The translations under genes were made by a program, and so were the position numbers. Shown here one piece after another: positions 49,727 through 60,028 of a DNA stretch of 64,000 bases. The stretch covers positions 1-64,000 of the forward strand of contig NZ_VCHQ01000013.1 in assembly GCF_005860775.1 (NCBI RefSeq). Direction: 5' to 3'. Source of the DNA: Klebsiella indica (GTDB lineage: Bacteria > Pseudomonadota > Gammaproteobacteria > Enterobacterales > Enterobacteriaceae). The notes under the pieces are model-generated. The model worked only from the letters and a program-made list of their open reading frames with translations. It was not told where the DNA came from and made no database searches. Position 1 is the stretch's first letter. Each line of letters starts with the position of its first letter.

Positions 49727-50220
49727 TGAACATTACGCTTGCGCGTATTGATGACCGTTTAATTCATGGTCAGGTTACTACCGTATGGTCAAAAGTAGCC
49801 AATGCACAGCGGATTATTATCTGCAATGATGATGTTTATAACGATGACGTTCGCCGCACGTTACTCCGCCAGGCCGCGCCTCCGGGTATGAAGGTTAATG
49901 TGGTCAATATTGAAAAGACGGTGGCGGTATACCATAACCCTCAATATAAAGATGAAACTGTTTTTTACTTATTTACCAATCCACAAGATGCTTTAGCGAT
50001 GGTGAAACACGGAGTAAAAATTGCCACATTAAATATTGGCGGCATGGCCTGGCGACCGGGTAAGAAACAATTAACTAAAGCCGTATCTTTAGATAACAAC
50101 GATATTTTCGCTTTCCGCGAACTGGATAGTCTTGGCGTAAAATTGGATTTACGCGTCGTCGCATCTGACCCATCCATTAATATTATGGAAAAAATTAAAG
50201 AGCAGTCATTCGCAGAATAA
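49726..50220 (+). CDS. sorB: Mannose-family PTS enzyme IIB (SorB)
   Basis: Cytoplasmic phosphocarrier of 164 residues that phosphorylates the incoming sugar. The start MNITLARIDDRLIHGQVTTVWSK holds the phospho-acceptor His14 of the mannose family. The ATG overlaps the sorF stop (TGATG) and has GAGGAGG upstream, so the two are translationally coupled. A/T content is higher than in sorF or sorA. Confidence 0.85.
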   Translation: MNITLARIDDRLIHGQVTTVWSKVANAQRIIICNDDVYNDDVRRTLLRQAAPPGMKVNVVNIEKTVAVYHNPQYKDETVFYLFTNPQDALAMVKHGVKIATLNIGGMAWRPGKKQLTKAVSLDNNDIFAFRELDSLGVKLDLRVVASDPSINIMEKIKEQSFAE

Positions 50221-50327
50221 ATAAAACGCCTGTATTTATTACACACAGTCATTCCGGAGGCAGCCTGAAGGACATCGTGTCAATGCCGTAACAGGCAGGG
50301 AATCTTATACCCTTGAGGTAACAAATT

Positions 50328-51125
50328 ATGGAAATGAGTACCCTACAAATAATAGCCATATTTATTTTTTCCTGTATTGCCGGAATGGGCAGCGTGCTGG
50401 ATGAATTTCAGACACATCGCCCACTCATCGCCTGTACCGTGGTTGGTTTGATTCTCGGTGATTTAAAAACCGGCATTATGCTCGGCGGCACTCTGGAGCT
50501 GATCGCGCTGGGCTGGATGAACGTCGGCGCGGCGCAGTCTCCGGACTCGGCGCTGGCCAGCATTATCTCGGCAATCCTGGTGATTGTCGGCCATCAAAGC
50601 ATCGCCACCGGAATAGCCATCGCCCTGCCGGTCGCCGCCGCGGGCCAGGTGCTTACCGTGTTTGCCCGCACTATTACCGTGGTATTCCAGCACGCGGCGG
50701 ATAAAGCGGCGGAAGAGGCACGCTTTGGGACAATCGATCTGCTGCACATCTCGGCGCTGGGCGTCCAGGCGCTGCGCGTTGCTATCCCTGCGCTGGTGGT
50801 GTCCCTGTTCGTCAGCGCCGATATGGTCAGCAATATGCTCAACGCTATCCCGGAATTCGTCACCCGCGGTCTGCAAATCGCCGGCGGTTTTATCGTGGTG
50901 GTCGGCTACGCGATGGTACTGCGCATGATGGGCGTGAAGTATCTGATGCCCTTCTTCTTCCTCGGCTTCCTCGCTGGCGGTTATCTCGACTTCAGCCTGC
51001 TGGCCTTCGGCGGAGTGGGGGTGATCATGGCGCTGATTTATATCCAACTGAATCCGCAGTGGCGCAAATCTGAACCGCAGGCCGCAGCCACCACGTCCAC
51101 CGCCCTTGACCAGCTTGACGACTGA
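50328..51125 (+). CDS. sorA: Mannose-family PTS enzyme IIC (SorA)
   Basis: Membrane permease subunit of 265 residues with about seven helices. It begins MEMSTLQIIAIFIFSCIAGMGSVLDEFQTHRPLIACTVVGLILGD and contains GGTLELIALGWMNVGAAQSPD, the IIC signature. ATG 50328 has GAGGTA upstream. The 107-base gap from sorB shows no gene; its stop overlaps an ATG leading to sorM. Confidence 0.85.
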   Translation: MEMSTLQIIAIFIFSCIAGMGSVLDEFQTHRPLIACTVVGLILGDLKTGIMLGGTLELIALGWMNVGAAQSPDSALASIISAILVIVGHQSIATGIAIALPVAAAGQVLTVFARTITVVFQHAADKAAEEARFGTIDLLHISALGVQALRVAIPALVVSLFVSADMVSNMLNAIPEFVTRGLQIAGGFIVVVGYAMVLRMMGVKYLMPFFFLGFLAGGYLDFSLLAFGGVGVIMALIYIQLNPQWRKSEPQAAATTSTALDQLDD

Positions 51126-51136
51126 TGGAGCCCGAC

Positions 51137-51961
51137 ATGGAACAGAAAAGAATTACCCAAGGCGACCTGGTGAGCATGTTTCTGCGCTCCAATCTGCAGC
51201 AGGCGTCATTCAACTTTGAACGTATTCACGGTCTTGGCTTTTGCTACGACATGATCCCGGCTATTAAGCGCCTCTATCCGCTGAAAGCGGATCAGGTCGC
51301 TGCGCTAAAACGCCATCTGGTGTTCTTTAACACCACCCCGGCGGTCTGCGGCCCGGTGATTGGCGTGACGGCGGCGATGGAGGAAGCGCGAGCTAACGGC
51401 GCCGCCATTGACGATGGTGCAATCAACGGCATCAAAGTTGGTCTGATGGGGCCGCTGGCAGGCGTTGGCGATCCGCTGGTATGGGGCACATTGCGGCCGA
51501 TTACCGCCGCACTCGGCGCATCGCTGGCGCTCTCTGGCAATATTGTTGGCCCCCTGCTGTTCTTCTTTCTTTTTAATGCCGTACGTCTGGCCATGAAATG
51601 GTACGGGCTACAGTTGGGCTTTCGTAAGGGAGTCAGCATCGTCAGCGATATGGGCGGCAACCTGCTACAAAAACTTACCGAAGGCGCGTCCATTCTCGGC
51701 CTGTTTGTGATGGGCGTGCTGGTGACCAAATGGACCACCATCAACGTGCCGTTGGTGATCTCGCAGACGCCTGGCGCCGACGGTTCCACTGTCACCATGA
51801 CCGTGCAGAACATCCTTGATCAACTCTGTCCTGGTCTGCTGGCCCTCGGGCTGACGCTGATGATGGTGCGCCTGCTCAATAAAAAAGTGAATCCCGTATG
51901 GCTGATTTTCGCCCTGTTCGGTTTAGGGATTGTCGGTAACGCGCTGGGCTTCCTGTCCTGA
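51137..51961 (+). CDS. sorM: Mannose-family PTS enzyme IID (SorM)
   Basis: Membrane subunit that works with IIC and is found only in the mannose PTS family; 274 residues from ATG 51137, which follows GGAG. A start at 51125 overlapping the sorA stop would add four residues. It contains RSNLQQASFNFERIHGLGFCYDMIPAIKRLY and GLMGPLAGVGDPLVWGTLRPI, both family signatures, and ends in hydrophobic helices. Confidence 0.85.
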   Translation: MEQKRITQGDLVSMFLRSNLQQASFNFERIHGLGFCYDMIPAIKRLYPLKADQVAALKRHLVFFNTTPAVCGPVIGVTAAMEEARANGAAIDDGAINGIKVGLMGPLAGVGDPLVWGTLRPITAALGASLALSGNIVGPLLFFFLFNAVRLAMKWYGLQLGFRKGVSIVSDMGGNLLQKLTEGASILGLFVMGVLVTKWTTINVPLVISQTPGADGSTVTMTVQNILDQLCPGLLALGLTLMMVRLLNKKVNPVWLIFALFGLGIVGNALGFLS

Positions 51962-51999
51962 TTATTCCTCCCCGGCGATGCCGGGGCTATTTCAACAAG

Positions 52000-52118
52000 T
52001 AACCCCAGAAAATTTCGGCGTACGTAAAGGCGGCGACTGGACCTCTCCCCGGAGCGTAGATTCACTGCGTGACCGGGCGGCGTGAAGGAAGCCAGCATCG
52101 CTGTCGTTCGAAAGATGA
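52000..52118. repeat. ERIC-like element between sorM and sorE
   Basis: CCCCGGAGCGTAGATTCACT followed by GCGTGACCGGGCGG is the ERIC-type core hairpin, as in the copy at 39054. It fills much of the 176 bases between sorM and sorE. Limits are approximate because the outer arms have decayed. Confidence 0.5.
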
Positions 52119-52137
52119 AGGGGATGAGGTGGAAAAC

Positions 52138-53370
52138 ATGCAAACAACAACGGCCCTGCGTCTTTACGGCAAACGCGATCTGCGCCTGGAAACCTTCGAA
52201 CTCCCGGCGATGCAGGATGATGAAATTCTGGCCCGCGTGGTCACCGACAGTCTGTGCCTTTCATCCTGGAAAGAGGCTAATCAGGGCGAGACGCATAAAA
52301 AAGTACCGGACGATGTGGCGACCAACCCGATCATTATCGGCCATGAATTCTGCGGTGAAATTATCGCCGTGGGCAAAAAGTGGCAGCACAAGTTTCATAC
52401 CGGTCAGCGCTATGTGATTCAGGCCAACCTGCAACTGCCGGATCGTCCGGACTGCCCCGGCTATTCCTTCCCCTGGATCGGCGGGGAAGCGACTCACGTG
52501 GTGATCCCCAATGAGGTCATGGAACAGGATTGTCTGCTCTGCTGGGAAGGCGATACCTGGTTTGAAGGATCGCTGGTAGAGCCCCTCTCCTGCGTGATCG
52601 GTGCCTTCAACGCCAACTATCATCTGCAGGAAGGCAGCTATAACCACGTAATGGGGATTCGTCCGCGAGGGCGCACGCTGATCCTTGGCGGCACCGGCCC
52701 GATGGGACTGTTGGCTATCGATTACGCCCTGCATGGCCCTGTCAACCCGGCGCTGCTGGTGGTCACCGATACCAATAAGCCGAAACTGAGCTATGCGCGT
52801 CGGCACTATCCATCCGAACCGCAAACGCTGATTCACTATCTTGATGGCAATGACGCCAGCCGCGAAACGCTGATGGCGCTCAGCGGCGGCCACGGATTTG
52901 ATGATATTTTCGTCTTCGTCCCTAACGAACAGCTGATCACTATGGCTTCATCGCTGCTGGCCGCGGACGGCTGTCTGAACTTCTTTGCCGGTCCGCAGGA
53001 TAAACAGTTCAGCGCATCGATCAATTTTTACGATGTACATTACGCCTTCACTCACTATGTGGGTACCTCCGGCGGCAATACCGACGACATGCGCGCCGCC
53101 GTAGAATTAATGCAGGCGAAAAAAGTTCAGACCGCGAAAGTGGTGACCCATATTTTGGGGCTGAACGCGGCGGGCGAGACGACGCTGGATTTACCGAAGG
53201 TTGGCGGCGGTAAAAAATTAGTGTATACCGGGAAAAACATACCGTTAACACCGCTAGGGGAAATTACCGACCCGGAACTGGCGGCGATAATGGAACGCCA
53301 TCACGGTATCTGGTCAAAAGAGGCGGAAGAGTATCTTCTGGCCCATACAGAGGATATTACCCATGATTAA
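52138..53370 (+). CDS. sorE: L-sorbose-1-phosphate reductase SorE
   Basis: Medium-chain dehydrogenase-like enzyme of 410 residues, expected to reduce L-sorbose-1-phosphate to D-glucitol-6-phosphate. The GroES-like N-terminal part includes NPIIIGHEFCGEIIAVGKKW, a GHE motif, and the nucleotide loop is LILGGTGPMGLLAIDYAL. ATG 52138 has GAGGTGG upstream; the frame opens 23 codons earlier inside the repeat without a ribosome site. It overlaps the next gene by 8 bases. Confidence 0.82.
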   Translation: MQTTTALRLYGKRDLRLETFELPAMQDDEILARVVTDSLCLSSWKEANQGETHKKVPDDVATNPIIIGHEFCGEIIAVGKKWQHKFHTGQRYVIQANLQLPDRPDCPGYSFPWIGGEATHVVIPNEVMEQDCLLCWEGDTWFEGSLVEPLSCVIGAFNANYHLQEGSYNHVMGIRPRGRTLILGGTGPMGLLAIDYALHGPVNPALLVVTDTNKPKLSYARRHYPSEPQTLIHYLDGNDASRETLMALSGGHGFDDIFVFVPNEQLITMASSLLAADGCLNFFAGPQDKQFSASINFYDVHYAFTHYVGTSGGNTDDMRAAVELMQAKKVQTAKVVTHILGLNAAGETTLDLPKVGGGKKLVYTGKNIPLTPLGEITDPELAAIMERHHGIWSKEAEEYLLAHTEDITHD

Positions 53371-54172
53371 TCGCGATACGCTACTGTGCATGTCCCTGGC
53401 CGGTCGTCCCGGCAACTTCGGCACCCGCTTTCATAACTATTTATATGAGAAGCTGGGACTGAACTACATCTATAAGGCGTTTACAACAAAGGATATTGAA
53501 GCGGCGGTAAAAGGCGTGCGCGCGTTAGGTATTCGCGGCTGCGCGGTATCAATGCCGTTTAAAGAGAGCTGCATGCCGTTTCTCGACGCTATCGATCCTT
53601 CGGCAAAAGTGATTGACTCGGTCAACACCATCGTTAATGACGACGGCAGGTTGACCGGGCTGAATACCGACTACATCGCAGTGAAAAGCCTGATTGACAG
53701 CAACCAGCTCGATTCCTCCGCGAAAGTGATGATCCAGGGCAGCGGCGGGATGGGCAAAGCGGTGATCGCCGCCTTTCGCGATGCCGGTTTCCGCGACGTC
53801 ATTATCGCTGCCCGCAACCGCGATAATGGCCTGACGCTGGCGAACCAGTACGGCTTCCAGTGGCAGCCGCAGCCGGAAGGAAATGCGGTGGATATTCTGG
53901 TCAACGTCACCCCGCTCGGCATGGCGGGCAGTGCGGAAAGCGAAACGCTGGCTTTCAGCCAGACGATGGTGGAACAGGCCAGCGTGGTATTTGACGTGGT
54001 CGCTCTGCCGCCGGAAACGCCGCTGATCAAACTGGCGCAGCAGCTGGATAAGCAGGTTATCAGCGGCGCGGAAGTGATTGCCCTGCAGGCGGTGGAGCAG
54101 TTCGTACTCTACACCGGCGTGCGCCCGGATGATGCGCTGGTCGCTGAAGCGGCCGCATTTGCCAGAGCGTAA
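53363..54172 (+). CDS. Shikimate dehydrogenase-like protein (SdhL / HI0607 type)
   Basis: NADP-binding protein of the AroE superfamily, 269 residues. The catalytic Lys is in VSMPFKESCMPFLDAIDPSA, the Asp in LTGLNTDYIAVKSLI, and the nucleotide loop is IQGSGGMGKAVIAAFRDAG. The N-terminal MSLAGRPGNFGTRFHNYLY replaces the NPIxHSxSP shikimate-binding loop of AroE and matches H. influenzae HI0607, the founder of the SdhL class, as I recall it. It starts within sorE (8-base overlap), so it is co-translated with the sorbose genes. It is not part of the Klebsiella sor operon as described; its substrate is unknown. Confidence 0.78.
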   Translation: MINRDTLLCMSLAGRPGNFGTRFHNYLYEKLGLNYIYKAFTTKDIEAAVKGVRALGIRGCAVSMPFKESCMPFLDAIDPSAKVIDSVNTIVNDDGRLTGLNTDYIAVKSLIDSNQLDSSAKVMIQGSGGMGKAVIAAFRDAGFRDVIIAARNRDNGLTLANQYGFQWQPQPEGNAVDILVNVTPLGMAGSAESETLAFSQTMVEQASVVFDVVALPPETPLIKLAQQLDKQVISGAEVIALQAVEQFVLYTGVRPDDALVAEAAAFARA

Positions 54173-54291
54173 GCATAACCCCCGGGTAAGGCGCCAGCCA
54201 TCGCCCGGGGATTTTTCCCGGCAGCGGCACCTCCTCCTCCCGGTTCAGGCTATCACCCCTGGCTGTGTCACGACCTGGTGCGGAGCACAGC

Positions 54292-55923
54292 CTAATACTC
54301 ATCCCGCTCATCATCTTCATCCGGTTGTTCCATCACGCTATAGGCCACCGAACAGAACAGCGAATTCAGACGCTTCATATCTCCCAGCAACGCCAGATGC
54401 AGCGTGCTGGTTTCAATACTCTGCACGTTTTGCTGGTGCAGGCGGTCAACGTGGGCATGAGAGTAACGACGGTTCATAATGCGAAAACGGTGCTTGCTGC
54501 GGCGCAGACGGCGGGCGCTGGGCACATCGCCGGAGAAAAATACCGACATCGCCAGTTGCAGGTTGCTGAGCAGTTGGTCGTAGAGCGCATCCAGCTCTTT
54601 TAACCCCTCCATAGAGAACGCCCGACGCGCCGCCAGAGATTTGTCGGCGATTTCACTGGCCATTCTTTCAACGATATCCGACGCCTGCTCAAGATTAAGC
54701 GCCATTTCGATAATCTCCGCCCAACGGCGGGATTCTTCATCCGCCAGTTCCTCTTTCGGCATCCTCGCCAGATAGAGCTTAATGGCGGTATACAGTACGT
54801 TGATATCGTCCGCCATTCGCCGCAGCGCCTTCTCCTCGCGCGGCTCACCGTGCATCACCTTGTGCAAACCGGCCAGCATCTGCTCCATGGCATCGCCAAT
54901 ACGCAGCGTTTCGCGGGCGGCATTAGCCAGCGCCAGCGCAGGGGTATCGAGTGCCGAGGTGTCAAGGTGCTTCGGCTTCAGACGAGCATCCAGCTCCGGC
55001 TCGTCGCGAATTAAACGCTTACAGAATCGCGCCATCGGCCCGACGAACGGCACCATGGCAAGACAACGAATCAGGTTGTAAAAAACATGGAAGTAGATGA
55101 CCAGTTCAGATTCCGCCAGGGGCAGTTTCTGCATGACCGCCGCCAGCACATGGACAAATGGCAGAATAATCAGGCTACCCACCACCTTAAACAGCAGGCT
55201 ACCCAGCGCGACGCGCCGCGCCGCGGCATTAGCGCCGCTATTGTTAAGCATCGCCAGCAGCCCGGAGCCGAGGTTCGCGCCAATCACCAGGCACAGCGCG
55301 ACCGGAAATGAAATCACGCCGGTTGCGGTTAAGGTTGCGGTCAGCAACACCGCCGCCAGGCTTGAATAACTGATGATCGCAAACACCGCGCCGATCAGCG
55401 CATCCAATAAAATATCGCCGGTCAGTGAAGCGAAAATAACCTGTACGCCGCTGGCCTGAGTGATGGGATGCACCGCCTGGACGATCAGTTCCAGCGCCAG
55501 AAGTATCAGCCCAAGGCCAATCCCCACGCGTCCAAGCTGGCCCGCACGCGTCTGCTTACGCCCAAGAAAGAAAATCACGCCGATAAAAATCAGCAGCGGC
55601 GAAAGCCATGACAGGTCGAAGGTCAGCACCCTCGCCATCAGTGCGGTGCCGACATCCGCCCCCAGCACCATCACCAGCGCCGGGGCCAGCGCCACCAGAT
55701 CCTGGGAGACAAAAGAAGTAACCAGCATGGTGGTGGCATTGCTGCTCTGGACCAGCGCGGTAACGCCAATCCCCGCGCAGAAGGCGAGCGGCTTTTTCTC
55801 CACGCTACTGCTCAGCACGCTTCGCAGACGAGCACCGTAAACACGCATCACGCCGGTACGCACAATGTGGGTACCCCATACCAGAAGAGCAACAGCAGAC
55901 AGCAGGTGTAGCAGAGTTAGCAC
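54292..55923 (-). CDS. yjbB: Na+/phosphate cotransporter-like protein YjbB
   Basis: Inner-membrane protein of 543 residues as in E. coli YjbB, which exports phosphate. The N-terminal 300 residues hold two Na/Pi cotransporter repeats with the QSSNATTMLVTSFV and SYSSLAAVLLTAT motifs. A cytoplasmic PhoU-like helical domain fills about residues 340-520. It is convergent with the SdhL-like gene, with 119 bases between, and lies next to metH. Confidence 0.92.
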   Translation of the reverse strand: MLTLLHLLSAVALLVWGTHIVRTGVMRVYGARLRSVLSSSVEKKPLAFCAGIGVTALVQSSNATTMLVTSFVSQDLVALAPALVMVLGADVGTALMARVLTFDLSWLSPLLIFIGVIFFLGRKQTRAGQLGRVGIGLGLILLALELIVQAVHPITQASGVQVIFASLTGDILLDALIGAVFAIISYSSLAAVLLTATLTATGVISFPVALCLVIGANLGSGLLAMLNNSGANAAARRVALGSLLFKVVGSLIILPFVHVLAAVMQKLPLAESELVIYFHVFYNLIRCLAMVPFVGPMARFCKRLIRDEPELDARLKPKHLDTSALDTPALALANAARETLRIGDAMEQMLAGLHKVMHGEPREEKALRRMADDINVLYTAIKLYLARMPKEELADEESRRWAEIIEMALNLEQASDIVERMASEIADKSLAARRAFSMEGLKELDALYDQLLSNLQLAMSVFFSGDVPSARRLRRSKHRFRIMNRRYSHAHVDRLHQQNVQSIETSTLHLALLGDMKRLNSLFCSVAYSVMEQPDEDDERDEY

Positions 55924-55966
55924 AGAATCAGGTACTCCTTATCATTATTATGATGTTCAGCCTTTT

Positions 55967-56044
55967 TTGCCGGATGGCGCTGCGCTTATCCGACCTACGG
56001 AGATATTTGTCGGCCGGATAAGGCGTTTACGTCACATCCGGCAA
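55967..56044. repeat. BIME (paired REP units) between yjbB and metH
   Basis: GCCGGATGGCGCTGCGCTTA with TCCGACCTAC, and then TCGGCCGGATAAGGCG with ACATCCGGCAA, are two REP units in inverted orientation. They lie downstream of metH and upstream of yjbB, both read leftward, the usual extragenic position. Confidence 0.85.
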
Positions 56045-56090
56045 GCAGCCCCATGAACCTTCAGTATAAGGGTTCCGGCACAATAAAGAG

Positions 56091-56115
56091 ACAGGGCGCC
56101 CGATGAGCGCCCTGT
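56091..56115 (-). terminator. Terminator of metH
   Basis: ACAGGGCGC (56091-56099) pairs perfectly with GCGCCCTGT (56107-56115) around 7 bases. On the minus strand CTCTTTATT follows. It lies about 30 bases after the metH stop. Confidence 0.65.
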
Positions 56116-56146
56116 TTGTTGTAAGAAAAAATGACAGTTTTATGAA

Positions 56147-59100
56147 TTAGTCAGCATCATAGCCCAGGTTGGCAGCCAACCAGCGTTCCACCTCCGCGAC
56201 CGTCATCCCTTTACGCTGCGCATAATCCTCCACCTGATCGCGCTGAATTTGCGCTACCGCGAAATACTTGCTGTCCGGATGGCTGAAATACCAGCCGGAG
56301 ACCGACGCGCCCGGCCACATGGCGTAGGATTCGGTCAGCGTCATGCCGGTGTGTTTTTCCACCTCCAACAGTTGCCAGATGGTGCCCTTCTCAGTGTGCT
56401 CCGGGCAGGCCGGATAGCCCGGTGCCGGACGAATCCCCTGATAGTTTTCGCGAATCAGCTCCTCGTTGCTGAGGTTCTCATTCGCTGCATAGCCCCAGTA
56501 GACTTTACGCACCCGCTCATGCAGGTATTCCGCAAAGGCTTCCGCCAGACGGTCAGCAATCGCTTTGACCATAATCTTGTTGTAATCATCATGCTGCGCC
56601 TCGAATGCCTCTGCCAGCGCATCCTCTTCCAGACCGCCCGTGACGGCGAAGGCGCCAATGTAATCCTCTTTGCCGCTCTGTTTCGGCGCAACAAAGTCAG
56701 ACAGGCAATAGTTGGCGAACCCCACCTTCTCCGTTTGCTGACGCAGATGATGGCTGACCGCCAGCACATGGGTACGCGTCTCATCGCGATAAATTTCGAT
56801 ATCATCGCCAACGCGGTTTGCCGGGAACAGACCCACCACGCCGCGCGGGTTGAGCGTCTTCTCCGCGCTCAGCTTATCCAGCATGTCGTTGGCGTCTTTA
56901 AACAGGCGTTTCGCCTCTTCGCCCACCACTTCGTCTTCGAGAATGCGCGGATATTTGCCCGCCAGCGACCAGGTCATAAAGAATGGCGTCCAGTCGATGT
57001 AGTTGCGCAGCGTTTCGATACTGGCTTCAACCTCCTGCACGCCCAGACGATGAGCAACCGGCGGCGTGTAGCTTTGCCAGTCAAAAGCCAGATCGTTTTC
57101 GCGCGCGGCGGCCAGCGTCACCGGCGGCGTGCGTGGCTTTTTACGCCCATGCTGGATGCGCACCGTTTCGTACTCTTTACGGGTACGGGCGACAAACTCA
57201 TCGCGCTGGGTATCGGAGAGCAGAGCCGCCACTACTCCAACGGTGCGCGAGGCGTTCTGGACATAGACCGTCGGGCCGCTGTAGTTCTGCTCGATCTTCA
57301 CCGCCGTGTGCGCTTTCGAGGTGGTCGCGCCGCCGATCAGCAGCGGGATGGTGAAACCCTGCCGCTCCATCTCTTTCGCCACATTGACCATTTCATCCAG
57401 CGACGGAGTAATCAGGCCGGAAAGGCCTATCAAATCCGCATTCACTTCTTTCGCAGTTTTGAGGATTTTTTCTGCCGGCACCATCACGCCAAGATCGATG
57501 ATTTCATAGTTGTTGCACTGTAAAACGACGCCAACAATGTTTTTGCCAATGTCATGCACGTCGCCCTTCACGGTGGCGATAACCATTTTACCGTTGCTGG
57601 AGCCCTGCTCTTTGCTGGCTTCAATAAACGGTTCCAGATACGCCACCGCCTGCTTCATGACGCGGGCCGATTTCACCACCTGCGGCAGGAACATTTTGCC
57701 TTCGCCGAACAGGTCGCCCACCACGTTCATACCGTCCATCAGCGGCCCCTCAATCACTTCAATTGGGCGCGTCGCCTGCTGACGGGCTTCTTCAGTATCC
57801 TGTTCGATAAACTCGGTAATGCCTTTGACCAGCGAATACTCGAGGCGTTTTTTCACTTCCCAGGTACGCCATTCCGCCTGTTGCGCATTGGCGGAATCAT
57901 CAGCTTTGCTGCCACGGTATTTTTCCGCCAGATCCAGCAGACGCTCGGTGCTATCGTCGCGGCGGTTAAGGATCACATCTTCCACCGCGTCGCGCAGTTC
58001 GGCGGGCAGGTCGTCATAAATCGCCAGTTGCCCGGCGTTGACGATCCCCATGTCCATGCCGTTACGAATGGCATAGTAGAGGAACACCGCATGAATAGCT
58101 TCGCGCACCGGGTCGTTGCCGCGAAACGAGAAGGAGACGTTAGAGACGCCGCCGGAGATCAGCGCGTGCGGCAGTTCGCGTTTGATATCTTCACAGGCGC
58201 CGATAAAGTCCTGCGCGTAGTTGTTGTGCTCTTCAATCCCGGTCGCTACGGCAAAAATGTTCGGGTCAAAGATAATGTCTTCCGGCGGGAAACCCACCTC
58301 TTTGGTGAGAATGTTGTACGCCCGGCGGCAAATCTCGATCTTACGCGCGCGAGTATCGGCCTGCCCTTGTTCATCAAAGGCCATCACCACCACCGCCGCG
58401 CCATAGCGACGCAGCTGCTTCGCATGGTGGATAAAGGGCGCAACGCCCTCTTTCATCGAGATCGAGTTCACGATACCTTTGCCCTGGATACACTTCAGGC
58501 CCTTTTCGATAACCTCCCACTTCGAGGAGTCGATCATGATCGGTACGCGGGCGATATCCGGCTCACCGGCAATCAGGTTGAGGAAACGCACCATCGCCGC
58601 TTCGGCGTCGAGCATCCCCTCATCCATGTTGATATCGATAATCTGCGCGCCGTTCTCCACCTGCTGACGGGCGACATCCAGCGCTTCGTTATATTTTTCT
58701 TCTTTGATCAGCCGCTTAAATTTAGCGGAACCGGTGACGTTAGTACGCTCCCCCACGTTTACAAACAGGCTGTCATCGCCAATATTCAACGGCTCAAGGC
58801 CGGAAAGGCGGCAGGCTACCGGAATATCGGGCAGTTTACGCGGCGCTAAGCCATCAACCGCGCGGCTCATGGCGGCAATGTGTTCCGGCGTGGTGCCGCA
58901 GCAGCCGCCGACAATGTTAAGAAAGCCCGACTCCGCCCACTCGCGGATCTGCTTTGCCATCGTATCAGCATCAAGATCGTATTCGCCAAATGCGTTAGGC
59001 AGACCGGCGTTCGGGTGCGCGGTAACATAACATTCGGCAATACGCGACAGTTCCTGCACATACTGGCGCAGTTCATCCGGCCCCAGCGCGCAGTTAAGAC

Positions 59101-59830
59101 CGAAGGTGAGCGCTTCGGCATGGCGCAGCGAGTTATAGAACGCTTCGGTGGTCTGGCCGGAGAGCGTGCGTCCGGAGGCGTCGGTAATCGTGCCGGAGAT
59201 CATAATCGGCAGCTCGATGCCCAGCGCGTCAAATTCTTCTTTCACTGCAAAAACGGCGGCTTTCGCGTTCAGCGTATCAAAAACGGTTTCAATCAGAATC
59301 AGGTCCGCCCCGCCTTCCACCAGCGCTTTGGTGGATTCGCGATAGGCCGCGACCAGCTGATCGAAGGAGATATTGCGAAACGCCGGGTCGTTCACGTCCG
59401 GCGAGATGGACGCGGTGCGGTTGGTGGGGCCAAGCACCCCCGCAACGTAGCGCGGTTTTTCCGGCGTGCGCGCCGTCCATTCATCGGCGCAGGCGCGGGC
59501 CAGTTTTGCTGCGGCAAAGTTGATTTCCGCCGACAGGGATTCCATCTGGTAATCCGCCATCGCAATGATCGTCGAGTTAAAGGTGTTGGTTTCAATGATA
59601 TCCGCCCCCGCCGCAAAGTAGGCGTCATGAATCGCGGTAATCACCTCCGGCTTGCTGAGTACCAGCAGGTCGTTATTGCCTTTCAAATCGCAGGGCCAGT
59701 CGGCAAAGCGCTCGCCGCGGAAATCCTCTTCACTCAGACGATAGCTCTGGATCATGGTACCCATGCCACCATCCAGAACCAGAATGCGTTCATTTAACTG
59801 CGCACGCAGTTGTTCAACTTTGCTACTCAC
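56147..59830 (-). CDS. metH: Cobalamin-dependent methionine synthase MetH
   Basis: Transfers a methyl group from methyltetrahydrofolate to homocysteine through B12. The protein has 1227 residues from GTG 59830, which has GGGAG upstream and matches the E. coli start; the frame opens 17 codons earlier. Modules come in order: homocysteine domain (zinc Cys in [11 protein letters not shown]), pterin-binding domain ([12 protein letters not shown]), cobalamin domain with the lower-ligand His in [11 protein letters not shown], and the C-terminal S-adenosylmethionine reactivation domain ([15 protein letters not shown]). Large antisense frames over it are not genes. Confidence 0.97.
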   Translation of the reverse strand: MSSKVEQLRAQLNERILVLDGGMGTMIQSYRLSEEDFRGERFADWPCDLKGNNDLLVLSKPEVITAIHDAYFAAGADIIETNTFNSTIIAMADYQMESLSAEINFAAAKLARACADEWTARTPEKPRYVAGVLGPTNRTASISPDVNDPAFRNISFDQLVAAYRESTKALVEGGADLILIETVFDTLNAKAAVFAVKEEFDALGIELPIMISGTITDASGRTLSGQTTEAFYNSLRHAEALTFGLNCALGPDELRQYVQELSRIAECYVTAHPNAGLPNAFGEYDLDADTMAKQIREWAESGFLNIVGGCCGTTPEHIAAMSRAVDGLAPRKLPDIPVACRLSGLEPLNIGDDSLFVNVGERTNVTGSAKFKRLIKEEKYNEALDVARQQVENGAQIIDINMDEGMLDAEAAMVRFLNLIAGEPDIARVPIMIDSSKWEVIEKGLKCIQGKGIVNSISMKEGVAPFIHHAKQLRRYGAAVVVMAFDEQGQADTRARKIEICRRAYNILTKEVGFPPEDIIFDPNIFAVATGIEEHNNYAQDFIGACEDIKRELPHALISGGVSNVSFSFRGNDPVREAIHAVFLYYAIRNGMDMGIVNAGQLAIYDDLPAELRDAVEDVILNRRDDSTERLLDLAEKYRGSKADDSANAQQAEWRTWEVKKRLEYSLVKGITEFIEQDTEEARQQATRPIEVIEGPLMDGMNVVGDLFGEGKMFLPQVVKSARVMKQAVAYLEPFIEASKEQGSSNGKMVIATVKGDVHDIGKNIVGVVLQCNNYEIIDLGVMVPAEKILKTAKEVNADLIGLSGLITPSLDEMVNVAKEMERQGFTIPLLIGGATTSKAHTAVKIEQNYSGPTVYVQNASRTVGVVAALLSDTQRDEFVARTRKEYETVRIQHGRKKPRTPPVTLAAARENDLAFDWQSYTPPVAHRLGVQEVEASIETLRNYIDWTPFFMTWSLAGKYPRILEDEVVGEEAKRLFKDANDMLDKLSAEKTLNPRGVVGLFPANRVGDDIEIYRDETRTHVLAVSHHLRQQTEKVGFANYCLSDFVAPKQSGKEDYIGAFAVTGGLEEDALAEAFEAQHDDYNKIMVKAIADRLAEAFAEYLHERVRKVYWGYAANENLSNEELIRENYQGIRPAPGYPACPEHTEKGTIWQLLEVEKHTGMTLTESYAMWPGASVSGWYFSHPDSKYFAVAQIQRDQVEDYAQRKGMTVAEVERWLAANLGYDAD

Positions 59831-59989
59831 GACTTGCTCCCGACAACACTCAACCTGGACCGTAAAAGGCCAACAAAGCATACTGGCATAAACATGGCAG
59901 GTGGAAAAGAGAACAGCGGATAAGATGAGACATGTTCAGCTTCACTCATCCGATCAGTCGGGTAGTGATTGCATTATCGCCAAATAAAA

Positions 59990-60004
59990 CGAAAATCATT
60001 TCCA
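59990..60004. promoter_or_regulatory. Candidate IclR autoregulatory operator
   Basis: CGAAAATCATTTCCA matches the IclR consensus TGGAAATNATTTCCA at all seven right-hand positions and at five of seven on the left. It lies 24 bases before the iclR start codon. IclR represses its own gene in E. coli. Confidence 0.6.
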
Positions 60005-60028
60005 CGATACAGAAAAAAGGAGACTGCG

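Noticed and set aside
57554-58849. 431-codon plus-strand frame inside metH
   Set aside because: Fully antisense to conserved MetH domains; a codon-usage shadow, as is the 305-codon frame at 58880-59797.
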